A stretch of DNA of 64,000 nt from Rhodanobacter denitrificans (GTDB taxonomy: Bacteria > Pseudomonadota > Gammaproteobacteria > Xanthomonadales > Rhodanobacteraceae), in the NCBI GenBank assembly GCA_003241385.1, contig QFPO01000023.1, positions 29,372 to 93,371 on the forward strand, written 5' to 3'. Under the pieces are notes generated by a model. It saw only the letters and a program-made list of their open reading frames with translations, was not told the DNA's origin and did no database searches. Both the position numbers and the translations under genes were made by a program. Positions 41,469 to 50,505 of the stretch are shown piece after piece; position 1 is the first letter of the stretch, and every line of letters starts with the position of its first letter.

Positions 41469-43151
41469 TCAGTCCTGTTCGAATCCGTCGGCGAACACGA
41501 CGTCCGGCAGCGCGATCGGACGCATCAGGAACGCACGGCCGAAGATGCCGTCGTGGATGCCGATGCCGACGATCTCGCCGCGGTTGTTGATGCCGAGCGG
41601 ATGGGCCAGTTCGGCCCACGAGGCCTGCACGACCGGATCGGCGATCAACGCCTTGAGGTCGTACTTCTTGCCGGCGATCCACAGCCAGCCGCGGTTCGGC
41701 GTCTCCGACCAGCCGAGGTAGTCGTCACGGCCGACGACCCAGTCGTGGTCGTTGATCGCATTGGCCACGCCCGGACCGTAGTCGGGCACCGGGATCACGC
41801 CGAGGTCGACGATCGAGCCGTCGACATTCCACAGCACCGTGCGCGCACGCCAGTCGTCGGTGATCGAGTAGCCGACGACCTTGCCGTGGATGTTGATGTC
41901 GCGGATCTCGGACAAGCGGCCGAGCGTGTCGAGATAGCGCATCTGTCCGTTGGCGCTGTCGTAGACCCAGCCGCCGGTGCCGCCCGGCGTCGTGCCCCAG
42001 CCGGCGACTTCGCCCTTCTCGTTGATCGCCTCGGCCGCGCCCGGTCCGATCGAGACCATGCCGTCCTTCTGCGTCCAGATGAAGGCCCCCATGCCCTCGC
42101 CAACGACCTGGCCGGCCGAGTTGACGTCCCAGGCCCAGGACGCGAATTCCGAACCCGGATCCAGGTCGACCATGCCGGTGTCCTCGGACCAGAAGAACGC
42201 GTGCGCGACGGTACCCGGTCCGTTCGGAAACGGCGCCATCGAGTAGCCGGCCAGATAACCGTTGTCGCTGATGCCGCGCGCGACGCCGAAGTCGTACTCG
42301 AATGCCGGATTGAGCGTGCCGAGGTAGCGCATCTGGCCGTCCTGCCACAGGAACGCCAGCTCGATGGAATCCTTGTTCATCGCCACGCCGGACACGGCGC
42401 CGGACTCGTTGATCGCATGGGCGTTGGCCAGCTCGCCGCCGAACGTGCCCAGATCGACGATCTCGTAGCGCGGCGGCTGTGCCGGCGGCGCCTCGCCGAC
42501 GGTCAGACGGATGTTGTCGATGCGCAGGTCGAAGTCGGTGGCGTCGTAGGACTGGTACGGCTCCTGGGCGCTCAGCGTGACTTCGTTGACGCCGGCCAGG
42601 ACGTCGGCGAAGGTCACGCCGGCCGGCAGCACCGGCCCGCCGGTGACCGGATCGTCGGCCCCGGTGCCGCCCCAGCCGGCCGGCAGCTGCGTCGCGCGCG
42701 GATCGAAGCTGACGCTGTAGGCAGTCCACGGCTGGCCGTCGGCCATCGTCGTCAGCCGGTAGAACACCGAGGCGTTCAACGTGAAATTGCGGAAATGCAC
42801 GATCAGCGGCCGCTCGGCGGGCTGGCCCGCGGTGCGGATCGACTGGACCTGTACGTCCACGCCGAACGTCAGCGAGGCGTGCTGCGTGTGATCGCCGAGG
42901 AACGGCGAGTCGCCGGGACCGACGATGTCGTCGACGTAGTAGTCCAGCCCGAACGACTCGACGGCCGCGGTATGCGCATGCGCGCCGGGATGGCCACCCT
43001 CGGCCTCGATCGTGGTCGCACTGGCCGGCCACGGCGGATTCCAGCCCTCCCAGCCCTCGTCGAACGTCACCACCGCGGTCTGGGCCGCTGCGGCCACCGA
43101 CCAGAGGCCGGCCACGGCCACCATTCCCAGCACCATCTGCTTGAGCTGCAT
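41469..43151 (-). CDS. Secreted HAF-repeat protein with C-terminal GFE tag
   Basis: A 560-residue exported protein. After a Sec signal (MVAVAGLWSVAAAA) comes a beta domain of about 200 residues homologous to the whole mature protein at 40632-41324. From residue 230 there are HAF-type extracellular repeats: IVDLGTFGGELANAHAINES, HAFFWSEDTGMVDL, NSAGQVVGEGM, NEKGEVAGWG and INNRGEIVGIG, each a blade-like unit of about 45 residues. The end is LPDVVFADGFEQD with the GFE tag. GGGGAG precedes the ATG at 43151. It lies between a CadC-like regulator gene and its paralogue, all read in the same direction. Confidence 0.85.
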   Translation of the reverse strand: MQLKQMVLGMVAVAGLWSVAAAAQTAVVTFDEGWEGWNPPWPASATTIEAEGGHPGAHAHTAAVESFGLDYYVDDIVGPGDSPFLGDHTQHASLTFGVDVQVQSIRTAGQPAERPLIVHFRNFTLNASVFYRLTTMADGQPWTAYSVSFDPRATQLPAGWGGTGADDPVTGGPVLPAGVTFADVLAGVNEVTLSAQEPYQSYDATDFDLRIDNIRLTVGEAPPAQPPRYEIVDLGTFGGELANAHAINESGAVSGVAMNKDSIELAFLWQDGQMRYLGTLNPAFEYDFGVARGISDNGYLAGYSMAPFPNGPGTVAHAFFWSEDTGMVDLDPGSEFASWAWDVNSAGQVVGEGMGAFIWTQKDGMVSIGPGAAEAINEKGEVAGWGTTPGGTGGWVYDSANGQMRYLDTLGRLSEIRDINIHGKVVGYSITDDWRARTVLWNVDGSIVDLGVIPVPDYGPGVANAINDHDWVVGRDDYLGWSETPNRGWLWIAGKKYDLKALIADPVVQASWAELAHPLGINNRGEIVGIGIHDGIFGRAFLMRPIALPDVVFADGFEQD

Positions 43152-43302
43152 CGCGACTCCCCGTTGCTGTGTGGATCGAGCCCGCTGCGACGGCAACGGC
43201 CCGCGGCGCAATGAAACGCCAGAGCCCGACTATCGCCGGCGCGGCCGCAGACGGCATTCGGAAGCCCGGCCGGAAACGCTCGCGGAGTCCTCGGAAAACA
43301 CT

Positions 43303-43326
43303 CGAAAACTTTTCGCATTAGCGAAA
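43303..43326. promoter_or_regulatory. Candidate operator: overlapping palindromes upstream of the HAF-repeat gene
   Basis: Two perfect inverted repeats overlap: CGAAAA-C-TTTTCG (43303-43315) and TTTCGC-ATTA-GCGAAA (43311-43326). They are A/T-rich in an otherwise GC-rich gap between the regulator gene and the HAF-repeat gene, about 155 bases before the latter. The rest of the 248-base gap shows nothing else. Confidence 0.4.
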
Positions 43327-43399
43327 TCAGTCGCTTGGGCGGGCGGAAGCAGCCCGTTCGACGGACCCGGCGCGATCGCGGGCGCGGACGCGAAACGCC

Positions 43400-45790
43400 T
43401 CAGGGACCGGCGGGCGCCGGGCGCCGCTCGCCCGGCAGGGCACGCTCGCCGGCCAGCGCGAGCGCACGATCGGTCGCCTGGCGCGCCGCCGCGGCACGGC
43501 CGAGCGCCTGGTAGAGCCGCGCCTGCGCCCAGGCGACGCGGAAGTCGCGTGCGCCCCAGGCGGCGATGCGGCCGGCGATCGTGCCGGCGCGCTCGGGATC
43601 GCCGCCGTCGATCAGCGCCAGCACGTACGGCTGCGCGATCGCGACCAGATCCTCGGGAACGCCGAGCCGCTGGATCCGCTCCAGCGCGGCCGCGAAATGC
43701 AGCAGCGCCTGCTCGCGCGCGCCCTCGCGCCAAGCCTGCTCGGCCTTGGCCTGTTCGGCCCAGGCCAGGCGCCAGTCGTCCGGCTGCGCTTCGAGCCAGG
43801 CGACCAGGCGTGCGGTCTCGGTCGCAGCCTGCGCGACCTCGCCGGCACGGCGCAGGGCGCGCAGGCGCACGACCCAGGTCAGCGGATACAGGCGACGATC
43901 GTTGCTGTAGTGCTCCAGCGGCGGCGCCAGCGCCGATTCGGCGAGCCGGGCGACCGCCGCATCGGGCAGGCCGCGGCTGGCCGCGACCTCGGCACCGACC
44001 GCCAGCGCGATCGCGCGCGAGCCGGTGTCCTGCTCGCGATCGGCGCGCTGGCCCAGATCGGCGAGCAGTGCATCGGCTTCGCCGAGTCGGCCGCGCGCGG
44101 CCAGCACCTGCGCGCGCACCGCGACGACCTGCCAGCGCAGGCGCTCGTTGGCGACCGCGCGATCGGCCGGCCAGCAGCGGTCGATCGTCGCCTGCGCCTG
44201 CTCGAGGTCGAGCAGCTGCAGATACGCACGGGCGAGCATGATCCGGCTGTAGGTCAGCTCCTCCTGCGCGCCGAGCTGCGCGAAACGCCGCTCGACGTCG
44301 AGCAGACGCGGCACCGCATCGCCGGGCCGGTAGCGCAGCAGATCCATCGAGGCCAGGTTGGCGTCGACGTGGGCGACGCCGAGCAGATTGCCGGCGCCCT
44401 CGAACTGCGTGCGCGCCTGACCGAAACGGCCGGTCGCCTCGTCGATCCGGCCTTCCATCTCGGCGGTGAGGCCGAGCCCGAGATGGGCCAGGCCGAGCGC
44501 CGAATCGTCGTGCCCGGGCAGGATGCGCGCGGCCTCGCGATAGAGCGCCTGTGCCTGGACCGGATCGTCGCGACGCACGTGGATCGCGGCCAGCGTGTTG
44601 AGGACACGGCCGCGCAGCGACGGCGCCGCCGCCTCGCTCACGCGGTCGAGCAGCTGCGACAGGCGCCGCTCGGCCTGGCCGTAGTCGCCGGCGCGCAACT
44701 CGATGTTCGCGAGCATCCAGGCAATCTCCGGCTCGTCGCGCTGCTCGGCCGGCGCCTGTTCGATCAGCTGCGCAGCCAGCGCGTTCTGGCCGGACAGCGA
44801 GGCTGCGTTGACGCGCCGCGCCAGTTCCTCCAGTGCGCGCCCGGGCTGCTCGACGCTGAGCGGCGGCGCATGGCCGAGCTTGATCAGCAGCGAGTCGACC
44901 GCGCCGCGCGCCGCGCTCAGCACGTCGGCCGACTCCGCGGCCGCGACCAGATCCTGGTCGCGCACCTGCGCCTGCAGACGCACGCGCCAGACTGGTCCGT
45001 CCTGCTCGACCGTCGGCTCGATGCGCCAGGCACCGGCCGGCACCAGGTCCGAAGCCGGCACCGGTGCCTGCTCGCCCTGGCCGCGCAGAAGACCGACCAC
45101 GTTGTCGCTCGGCATCGTCGGCACGCCGGCGCTGCGCAGCCGCGTCGCGACCAGGTCCATCACGCCGAGCCGCAGCCAGGCCCAGTCGGCCGGCGCGCCG
45201 ACCGAGGCCGGCCACACCACGGCCAGCGCGCCGCCGGTGTGCGCCGCAGGCATCGCGCCGGACGACGCGGGCGCAGCCGGCGGCGTATCGCCTCGGGGCG
45301 CGAATCGCCATGCCAGCGCGACCACGCCGATCAGGACCAGCGCCGCGAGCGCCAGGGCCGGCAGCGGCGAGCGCCGCGCCGATGCGTCGGTCACGACCGG
45401 GCCGACCGGCGCGGCGCTGCGATCGTCGGCCGCAGCCGGCGCATCGTCTGGCACCGTCGAGGCGGCCGACGGCTCCAGCGTCGTCTCGGCGACGAAGCGG
45501 TAGCCGAAGCGCGGCACGGTCCGCACGAACTGCTGTTCGCGGCCGGTGTCGCCGAGCGCGCTGCGCACGCGCACGATCGCCTGGCCCAGCTGGGTGTCGG
45601 TCACGTCGGTGCGGCCCCAGATCGCGGCGATCAGCTCGTCGCGACCGATCGCACGGTCGCGATGCTCGACCAGATAGGCCAGGCACTCGAACGCACTGCT
45701 CGGCAGCACCACGCGCTCGGCGCCGGCCCACAGCTCGCGGGCCGCGGCGTCGAGGCGAAACATGCCGAATCGGTAGACGGGGCGGATCAT
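43400..45790 (-). CDS. CadC-like membrane-anchored transcriptional regulator with TPR-rich sensor region
   Basis: A 796-residue one-component regulator. Residues 1-100 form an OmpR/PhoB-type winged helix (FRLDAAARELWAGAERVVLP, ELIAAIWGRTDVTDTQLGQAIVRVRSAL, VRTVPRFGYRF). An acidic linker and one membrane helix at 143-162 follow, then a large periplasmic part. The latter begins with a segment like those of adenylate cyclase/CadC proteins (LGVMDLVATRLRSAGVPTMPSD) and continues as many TPR-like helical repeats to the C-terminus. No receiver domain is present, so it senses directly through the periplasmic region. It lies upstream of and co-directional with two secreted proteins and may control them. 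GGGCGG spacing gives no strong ribosome site. Confidence 0.88.
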   Translation of the reverse strand: MIRPVYRFGMFRLDAAARELWAGAERVVLPSSAFECLAYLVEHRDRAIGRDELIAAIWGRTDVTDTQLGQAIVRVRSALGDTGREQQFVRTVPRFGYRFVAETTLEPSAASTVPDDAPAAADDRSAAPVGPVVTDASARRSPLPALALAALVLIGVVALAWRFAPRGDTPPAAPASSGAMPAAHTGGALAVVWPASVGAPADWAWLRLGVMDLVATRLRSAGVPTMPSDNVVGLLRGQGEQAPVPASDLVPAGAWRIEPTVEQDGPVWRVRLQAQVRDQDLVAAAESADVLSAARGAVDSLLIKLGHAPPLSVEQPGRALEELARRVNAASLSGQNALAAQLIEQAPAEQRDEPEIAWMLANIELRAGDYGQAERRLSQLLDRVSEAAAPSLRGRVLNTLAAIHVRRDDPVQAQALYREAARILPGHDDSALGLAHLGLGLTAEMEGRIDEATGRFGQARTQFEGAGNLLGVAHVDANLASMDLLRYRPGDAVPRLLDVERRFAQLGAQEELTYSRIMLARAYLQLLDLEQAQATIDRCWPADRAVANERLRWQVVAVRAQVLAARGRLGEADALLADLGQRADREQDTGSRAIALAVGAEVAASRGLPDAAVARLAESALAPPLEHYSNDRRLYPLTWVVRLRALRRAGEVAQAATETARLVAWLEAQPDDWRLAWAEQAKAEQAWREGAREQALLHFAAALERIQRLGVPEDLVAIAQPYVLALIDGGDPERAGTIAGRIAAWGARDFRVAWAQARLYQALGRAAAARQATDRALALAGERALPGERRPAPAGP

Positions 45791-45884
45791 CGAGCCAGAA
45801 GAGCGGACGCGGTCGGCCAGTGTAGACGAGCGCAGCGGCCGCGACGGTCGCGCCGCGCGTGCGGACGGCTACGCCGGTCCGCGC

Positions 45885-46772
45885 TCAGAGCGACTCGACG
45901 CTGGCGCGTTCGACCGCGGGACGCTGCTGCGCCGGCCAGTCCGCGGCGATGCCGACCTGACCGCGCCGCCGCAAGGCCTCGAGCGCATCCGGATCGACCT
46001 CGGCCACGGCCCAGCCGTCGCGCTCGCCGGCGCGGACCTGCACGCCGTCGTCGGGGAAGCCGCGATCGACCGGCGTGTAGATCGCCGCGCGTCCGGTGTT
46101 GGTGTCGAGCGCCGGACTCCACGCGGCCTCGCCGGCGGTCACCGCGCAGGCGACGAACAGCTGGTTCTCCATCGCGCGCGCCTGGCAACCGTAGCGCACG
46201 CGGTGCGCGCCGGCCTCGGTGTCGGTGCAGCTGGGCACCAGCAGCACGCGCGCGCCGGCCTCGGCCTGCGCACGTGCGTAGAGCGGAAACTCGATGTCGT
46301 AGCAGATCGCGATGCCGAGCCGGCCGAACGGCGTGTCGAACACCTTGAGCCGATCGCCCGGCTCGATCAGGCCGGTGTCCTTCTCGAAGCCCGTCAGCGT
46401 CAGCTTGTCCTGGAACACGCTGCGGCCGTCCGGCGCAATCAGATACGAACGGTTGCGGTAGCGTCCGCCGCCGACGTCGATCAGGAAGCTGCCGGCGACC
46501 AGATGCAGGTCGTGGCGGCGCGCGAGCGTGCGCATCGCGTCGAGGTAATCCGCGTGCAACGGCTGCAGCGCGCGCAGCGAGGAGGCGAAATCGCCGCGCA
46601 CGGCCGGCTCAAACGCCGCGGCGGCTTCCAGCGCGAGGTACTCGGGCAGGATCGCGATCTGCGCGCCCTGCCCGGCCGCGACGGCGACCTCGGCGGCGAC
46701 GCGATCGACGAAGTCCTCGAAGCGCGCCGGCGTGCCGATCGCGTACTGCGCACAGGCGATACGGACGCTCAT
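45885..46772 (-). CDS. Carbon-nitrogen hydrolase (nitrilase superfamily)
   Basis: A 295-residue cytoplasmic amidase-type enzyme. The catalytic triad is visible as Glu44 (ILPEYLA), Lys123 (FQDKLTLTGFE) and Cys157 (AICYDIEFP). Motifs match the branch found fused to or next to GNAT acetyltransferases. Its ATG overlaps the stop of the acetyltransferase gene (ATGA), and in many bacteria these two activities form one polypeptide, so they probably act together on an amide substrate that cannot be named from sequence. Confidence 0.9.
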   Translation of the reverse strand: MSVRIACAQYAIGTPARFEDFVDRVAAEVAVAAGQGAQIAILPEYLALEAAAAFEPAVRGDFASSLRALQPLHADYLDAMRTLARRHDLHLVAGSFLIDVGGGRYRNRSYLIAPDGRSVFQDKLTLTGFEKDTGLIEPGDRLKVFDTPFGRLGIAICYDIEFPLYARAQAEAGARVLLVPSCTDTEAGAHRVRYGCQARAMENQLFVACAVTAGEAAWSPALDTNTGRAAIYTPVDRGFPDDGVQVRAGERDGWAVAEVDPDALEALRRRGQVGIAADWPAQQRPAVERASVESL

Positions 46773-47368
46773 GCCGTCGGCTCCAGCCCGCGCAGCCAGA
46801 ACGCCAGCTGCTGGACCGTCGGCGCGTCGGCACCGATCTCTTTCCACTCGATCGCGCAGCGCATGTCCGGCTGCTGTACGTAGCCGCGCTTGGTCCAGAA
46901 CACGTCGTTGGGGCGGTAGTCGGCCGGGCGGCGCGGATCGTCCGCCGCGCGCACGACCGCGCAGAACGCCGTCGTGTCGAACCGGCCGAGACGCCGCGCA
47001 TAGGCCTCGCGCTCGTCGAAGAAGCGGTGGCCGAGGCCCTGGCCGCGATACTCGGGCAGCAGCACCGACTCGCCGAAATAGAACACGCGGCGCAGATCGA
47101 GGCCGCGCTCGACGAACGGCTGCTGGAACGCCGCGGTCTCGTCGGTCAGCGGAATGCCGGTGGACGCGCCGATCACGCGATCGCCGTCGAACGCGAGCAC
47201 GAACAGGCTCTCCGGCGAGCGCGAATAGGTCTGCAGATAGCCGGCCTCGTAGCCGACGTCGCCGTCGTACAGATACGGAAACGCGCGGAACACCGCGATG
47301 CGCAGCCGCGCGACGTCGTCCAGATGCGGACCGATCGTCGCGCCGGTGAAGGTTCGTACGTGCGTCAT
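46769..47368 (-). CDS. GNAT-family N-acetyltransferase
   Basis: A 199-residue acetyltransferase. The acetyl-CoA binding motif is PEYRGQGLGHRFFDEREAYA at about residues 110-129, preceded by a strand with VFYFGESVLL. The N-terminal half has VARLRIAVFRAFPYLYDGD, seen in proteins annotated as the acetyltransferase half of nitrilase-GNAT fusions. The last four bases overlap the start of the hydrolase gene. The ATG at 47368 begins the conserved region; the in-frame extension to 47593 is arginine-rich and improbable. The 282 bases to the next gene are otherwise empty. Confidence 0.88.
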   Translation of the reverse strand: MTHVRTFTGATIGPHLDDVARLRIAVFRAFPYLYDGDVGYEAGYLQTYSRSPESLFVLAFDGDRVIGASTGIPLTDETAAFQQPFVERGLDLRRVFYFGESVLLPEYRGQGLGHRFFDEREAYARRLGRFDTTAFCAVVRAADDPRRPADYRPNDVFWTKRGYVQQPDMRCAIEWKEIGADAPTVQQLAFWLRGLEPTA

Positions 47369-47650
47369 GGATCCGAGCGGCCTCCGATTTCCGGCGATGT
47401 GGTGCCGCGGCGCAGGCGCGAGCCTGCTGCCGTCGACGACCGATGGATTGTAGCCAGCCGCGCGGCGCGCGCCGCGGGCACGATGCCGCAGCGACGTCGC
47501 CCGCACCGGCGGGCAGGCACTGCGGTCGTTCAGATGCGTCCGGACCGGGCGTTTCTCAACGCCTGCCGCGGCCGGAACCGGCCCCGCCAGCAAGCCGTCC
47601 GATCGGTCGCCGGCCGCGGCGCGACCGGGCGCTCGTCTCCGCCTCTGCGG

Positions 47651-49477
47651 CTACGGCTGGCCGGACGTCTCGGCGATCCAGCCGTCGATCACGCGCTCGA
47701 GCAGGCCCAGCGGCAGCGAGCCGCGCGTCAGCACCTGGTTGTGGAACGCGCGCAGGTCGAAGCGGTCGCCGAGGCGCTGCCTGGCGCGCTCGCGCAGCTC
47801 GAGGATCTTCAGCATGCCGGCCTTGTATGCGAGCGCCTGGCCCGGCATCACGAAGTAGCGTTCGATCTCGGTGACGACCTCGCTCTCGCCCATGCCGGTG
47901 TTCTCGAGCATGTAGGCGATCGCCTGCTCGCGCGTCCAGCGCTGGTGGTGGATGCCGCTGTCGACGACCAGGCGCACCGCACGCAGCATCTCGTCGCGCA
48001 GACGGCCGAGGTTGTCGAGCGGCGCCTGCTCGAAGCCCATCTCCCAGGCCAGGCGTTCGGCGTACAGCGCCCAGCCCTCGGCGTAGGCCGTGAAGCCGAG
48101 GATGCGCCGGAAGAACGGCACGCCCTTGAGCTCCTGCGCGATCGCGATCTGGAAATGATGGCCGGGGATGCCCTCGTGGTACGCCAGCGTGCGCATCGCG
48201 AAGCGCGGTGTCGAGCCCGGATCGCGCATGTTCGCGTAGAACAGACCCGGCCGCGAGCCGTCGAACGAGCCCGGCTGGTAGTAGGCGCCGGCCTTGCCTT
48301 CCTGCGCGTACGCCGGCACCGCGCGCACCTCGACGCCGAGCTTGGGGCGCACGTCGAACGCCGCGCCGATGCCGGCGTCGATCTCGTCGAGCAGACGCTG
48401 GTACTCGGCCAGCATCGCGGTGCGGCCCTCGTCGGTGTTCGGATAGCGCTGATCGGGACGCTGCGCGAGCTGCTGCACGCGCGCGCCGACGCTGCCTTCG
48501 GTCAGGCCCTCGCCCTGCAGGATCGGCTCCATCTCGGCGGCGATGCGCGCGACCTCGGACAGGCCGAGCGCATGCACCTGGGCCGGCGTCATGTCGGTCG
48601 TGGTCTGCAGCCGCACGCGCCAGGCGTAGTAAGCCTCGCCGTCGGGCAGGCTCCAGGCGCCGTCGTTGGCCTGGGTCTTGGCCGCCAGCGCCGAGAAATA
48701 CGCGATCAGCTTCTGATAGGCCGGATAGATCGCGTGCTCGATCGTAGCGGCGGTGTCGCCGAGCAGGGCATCGCGCGTCTGCGGATCGATCGTGCCGGCC
48801 GGCAGCTTGTCGAGCTTCTGCACGAACGAGGTGTACAGCGGATTGTCGCGCGGCGCCGGTTCGATGAAGCTGTGCATCTGCCCGAGCACCTTGTCGATCG
48901 CGAAACGCGGCGGGATCAGATGCTTGGCCTCGCGCAGTTCGAGCCGCTCCAGCACCTGGTCGAACTTGCGCGGAAACAGACGCAGACGCGCGACGTAGTT
49001 GCGCGCGTCACGCAGGTCCGAGACCTGATGCGTGGACGTCATGAAATCGGGCAGGTCCGTGTGCACGCCGCTCATCTGCGTGACCAGGAAGCCGTGATCG
49101 CGGAACCGGTCGACGCCTTCCTCGGCGATCTGGAGGTAATAGTCCAGGACGTCGTAGGACAGCCGTGCGTCGGCATCGAAGGAGGCCGGATCGTAGCGCC
49201 GCAGCGTCTCGCGGCTGCGCTGCAGCAGGTCGAGCTGCTCGGCCTCGCGCGCGACCGAGACGTCGTCGAGCTTGTCGCCCGAGAAATCGAGCCAGCGCGG
49301 CAGCACGCGCATGCTGCTCAGCATCTCCGGGCTGTTCAGCGCGAACTGCGCGAACGTGCGCGCGTAGAACCAGTCGATCCGCACCGGCTTGAAGTACCAC
49401 ACGTGCACGAACAGGGCGCCGGCCAGCAGCACCACGACCAGCAGCAGTCCCACCACCCAACGCAGCAATCGCTTCAT
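47651..49477 (-). CDS. DUF885 family protein, membrane-anchored metallopeptidase-like
   Basis: A 608-residue protein with one N-terminal membrane helix (LLRWVVGLLLVVVLLAGALF) and a large helical domain outside. The DUF885 zinc-type motif is clear: TLAYHEGIPGHHFQIA (HExxGHH), followed by AYAEGWALYAERLAWEMG, the usual third-ligand segment. The tail GSLPLGLLERVIDGWIAETSGQP is also typical. The family is thought to be metallocarboxypeptidase-like, but substrates are not established. The ATG at 49477 gives the signal anchor at once. It diverges from rlmJ. Confidence 0.88.
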   Translation of the reverse strand: MKRLLRWVVGLLLVVVLLAGALFVHVWYFKPVRIDWFYARTFAQFALNSPEMLSSMRVLPRWLDFSGDKLDDVSVAREAEQLDLLQRSRETLRRYDPASFDADARLSYDVLDYYLQIAEEGVDRFRDHGFLVTQMSGVHTDLPDFMTSTHQVSDLRDARNYVARLRLFPRKFDQVLERLELREAKHLIPPRFAIDKVLGQMHSFIEPAPRDNPLYTSFVQKLDKLPAGTIDPQTRDALLGDTAATIEHAIYPAYQKLIAYFSALAAKTQANDGAWSLPDGEAYYAWRVRLQTTTDMTPAQVHALGLSEVARIAAEMEPILQGEGLTEGSVGARVQQLAQRPDQRYPNTDEGRTAMLAEYQRLLDEIDAGIGAAFDVRPKLGVEVRAVPAYAQEGKAGAYYQPGSFDGSRPGLFYANMRDPGSTPRFAMRTLAYHEGIPGHHFQIAIAQELKGVPFFRRILGFTAYAEGWALYAERLAWEMGFEQAPLDNLGRLRDEMLRAVRLVVDSGIHHQRWTREQAIAYMLENTGMGESEVVTEIERYFVMPGQALAYKAGMLKILELRERARQRLGDRFDLRAFHNQVLTRGSLPLGLLERVIDGWIAETSGQP

Positions 49478-49570
49478 CGCGGCACGCCCCTGTGGAAAGC
49501 CTCCATTCTGACCGTTTTGCACGCATCGGCGCGAGTGCGGCGCGGCGAGCCGTTCCACGACGGGCCGTTC

Positions 49571-49576
49571 TACAAT
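49571..49576 (+). promoter_or_regulatory. Putative -10 element of rlmJ
   Basis: TACAAT lies 29 bases upstream of the CTG start of rlmJ. The implied leader is short (about 23 bases) and contains no ATG, GTG or TTG in the rlmJ frame. Confidence 0.4.
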
Positions 49577-49604
49577 TCGCCGCTTCCGACAGCGAGCCTC
49601 CGCC

Positions 49605-50450
49605 CTGAACTACCGTCACGCCTATCACGCCGGCAACTTCGCCGACGTGCTCAAACATGCGGTACTGGTCGCGCTGATCCGCGCACTGCAGGCCAAGGCC
49701 GCGCCGCTGTGCTACCTCGACACGCACGCCGGCCGCGGACGCTACGACCTGCGCGGCGAGCAGGCGCTCAAGACGCTCGAGTACCGCGACGGCATCGGGC
49801 GCCTGCTCGGCGTCGCCGACCTGCCGCCCGCGCTGACCGACTATCTCGCGCGCGTCGCCGCCTGCAATGCGGACGCGGCGACGATCGAGACCTATCCGGG
49901 TTCGCCACTGCTGGTCCAGCAGATGCTGCGCGCGGACGATCGGGCGATCCTGTGCGAACTGCACGAGGAGGAGGCCGCAGCGCTCAAGGCACTGTTCCGC
50001 GACGACGCACGCGTCGCCGTGCACCGGCGCGACGGCTACGCCGCGCTCGGCGCGCTGCTGCCGCCGACGCCGCGGCGCGGTCTGGTGCTGATCGATCCGC
50101 CGTTCGAGGAGCAGGCCGGCGAGTTCGCGGTGATCGAGGCCGCGCTGCAGACGGCATTGTCGCGCTGGCCCGGCGGCGTCTACGCGATCTGGTATCCGAT
50201 CAAGCGTGCCGCCGACGTCGTGCCGTTCCATCGCTGGCTGGCCGCCTGCGGCTGCGAACGCGTGCTCGTCGCCGAGTGCCTGCTGCGTCCGGCCGACTCG
50301 CCGCTGCGCCTCAACGGTAGCGGTGTGGCGATCGTCAACCCGCCGTGGCAGATCGAACGCGTGCTCGGGCCGGCACTGGACGCGCTGGCGCGGCAGCTCG
50401 GCGATCCGGGCGCGGCGCGCGCCGAGCTGAACTGGCTGTCCGGCCCCTGA
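49605..50450 (+). CDS. rlmJ: 23S rRNA (adenine-2030-N6)-methyltransferase RlmJ with apparent CTG start
   Basis: RlmJ methylates A2030 of 23S rRNA. The 281-residue product has the conserved N-terminus NYRHAYHAGNFADVLKH, the SAM-binding YLDTHAGRGRYDL, the catalytic LIDPPFEEQ (N6-adenine DPPY-type motif) and YAIWYPIKR. The conserved N-terminus must be translated, yet its first codon is CTG at 49605 and no ATG, GTG or TTG occurs in frame upstream as far as the -10. The next possible start, GTG at 49647, would remove the conserved HAGN segment. So CTG initiation, or a sequence error of ATG or GTG to CTG, is the best reading. Confidence 0.9.
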   Translation: MNYRHAYHAGNFADVLKHAVLVALIRALQAKAAPLCYLDTHAGRGRYDLRGEQALKTLEYRDGIGRLLGVADLPPALTDYLARVAACNADAATIETYPGSPLLVQQMLRADDRAILCELHEEEAAALKALFRDDARVAVHRRDGYAALGALLPPTPRRGLVLIDPPFEEQAGEFAVIEAALQTALSRWPGGVYAIWYPIKRAADVVPFHRWLAACGCERVLVAECLLRPADSPLRLNGSGVAIVNPPWQIERVLGPALDALARQLGDPGAARAELNWLSGP

Positions 50451-50472
50451 TCCGGACGCGACGGCGGCGCAC

Positions 50473-50478
50473 TACAAT
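50473..50478 (+). promoter_or_regulatory. Putative -10 element of slp
   Basis: TACAAT lies 28 bases upstream of the slp ATG, directly after the rlmJ stop. The -35 region is unclear. Confidence 0.35.
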
Positions 50479-50505
50479 GCCCGCGAGATCCCGACGACGA
50501 CCGCC

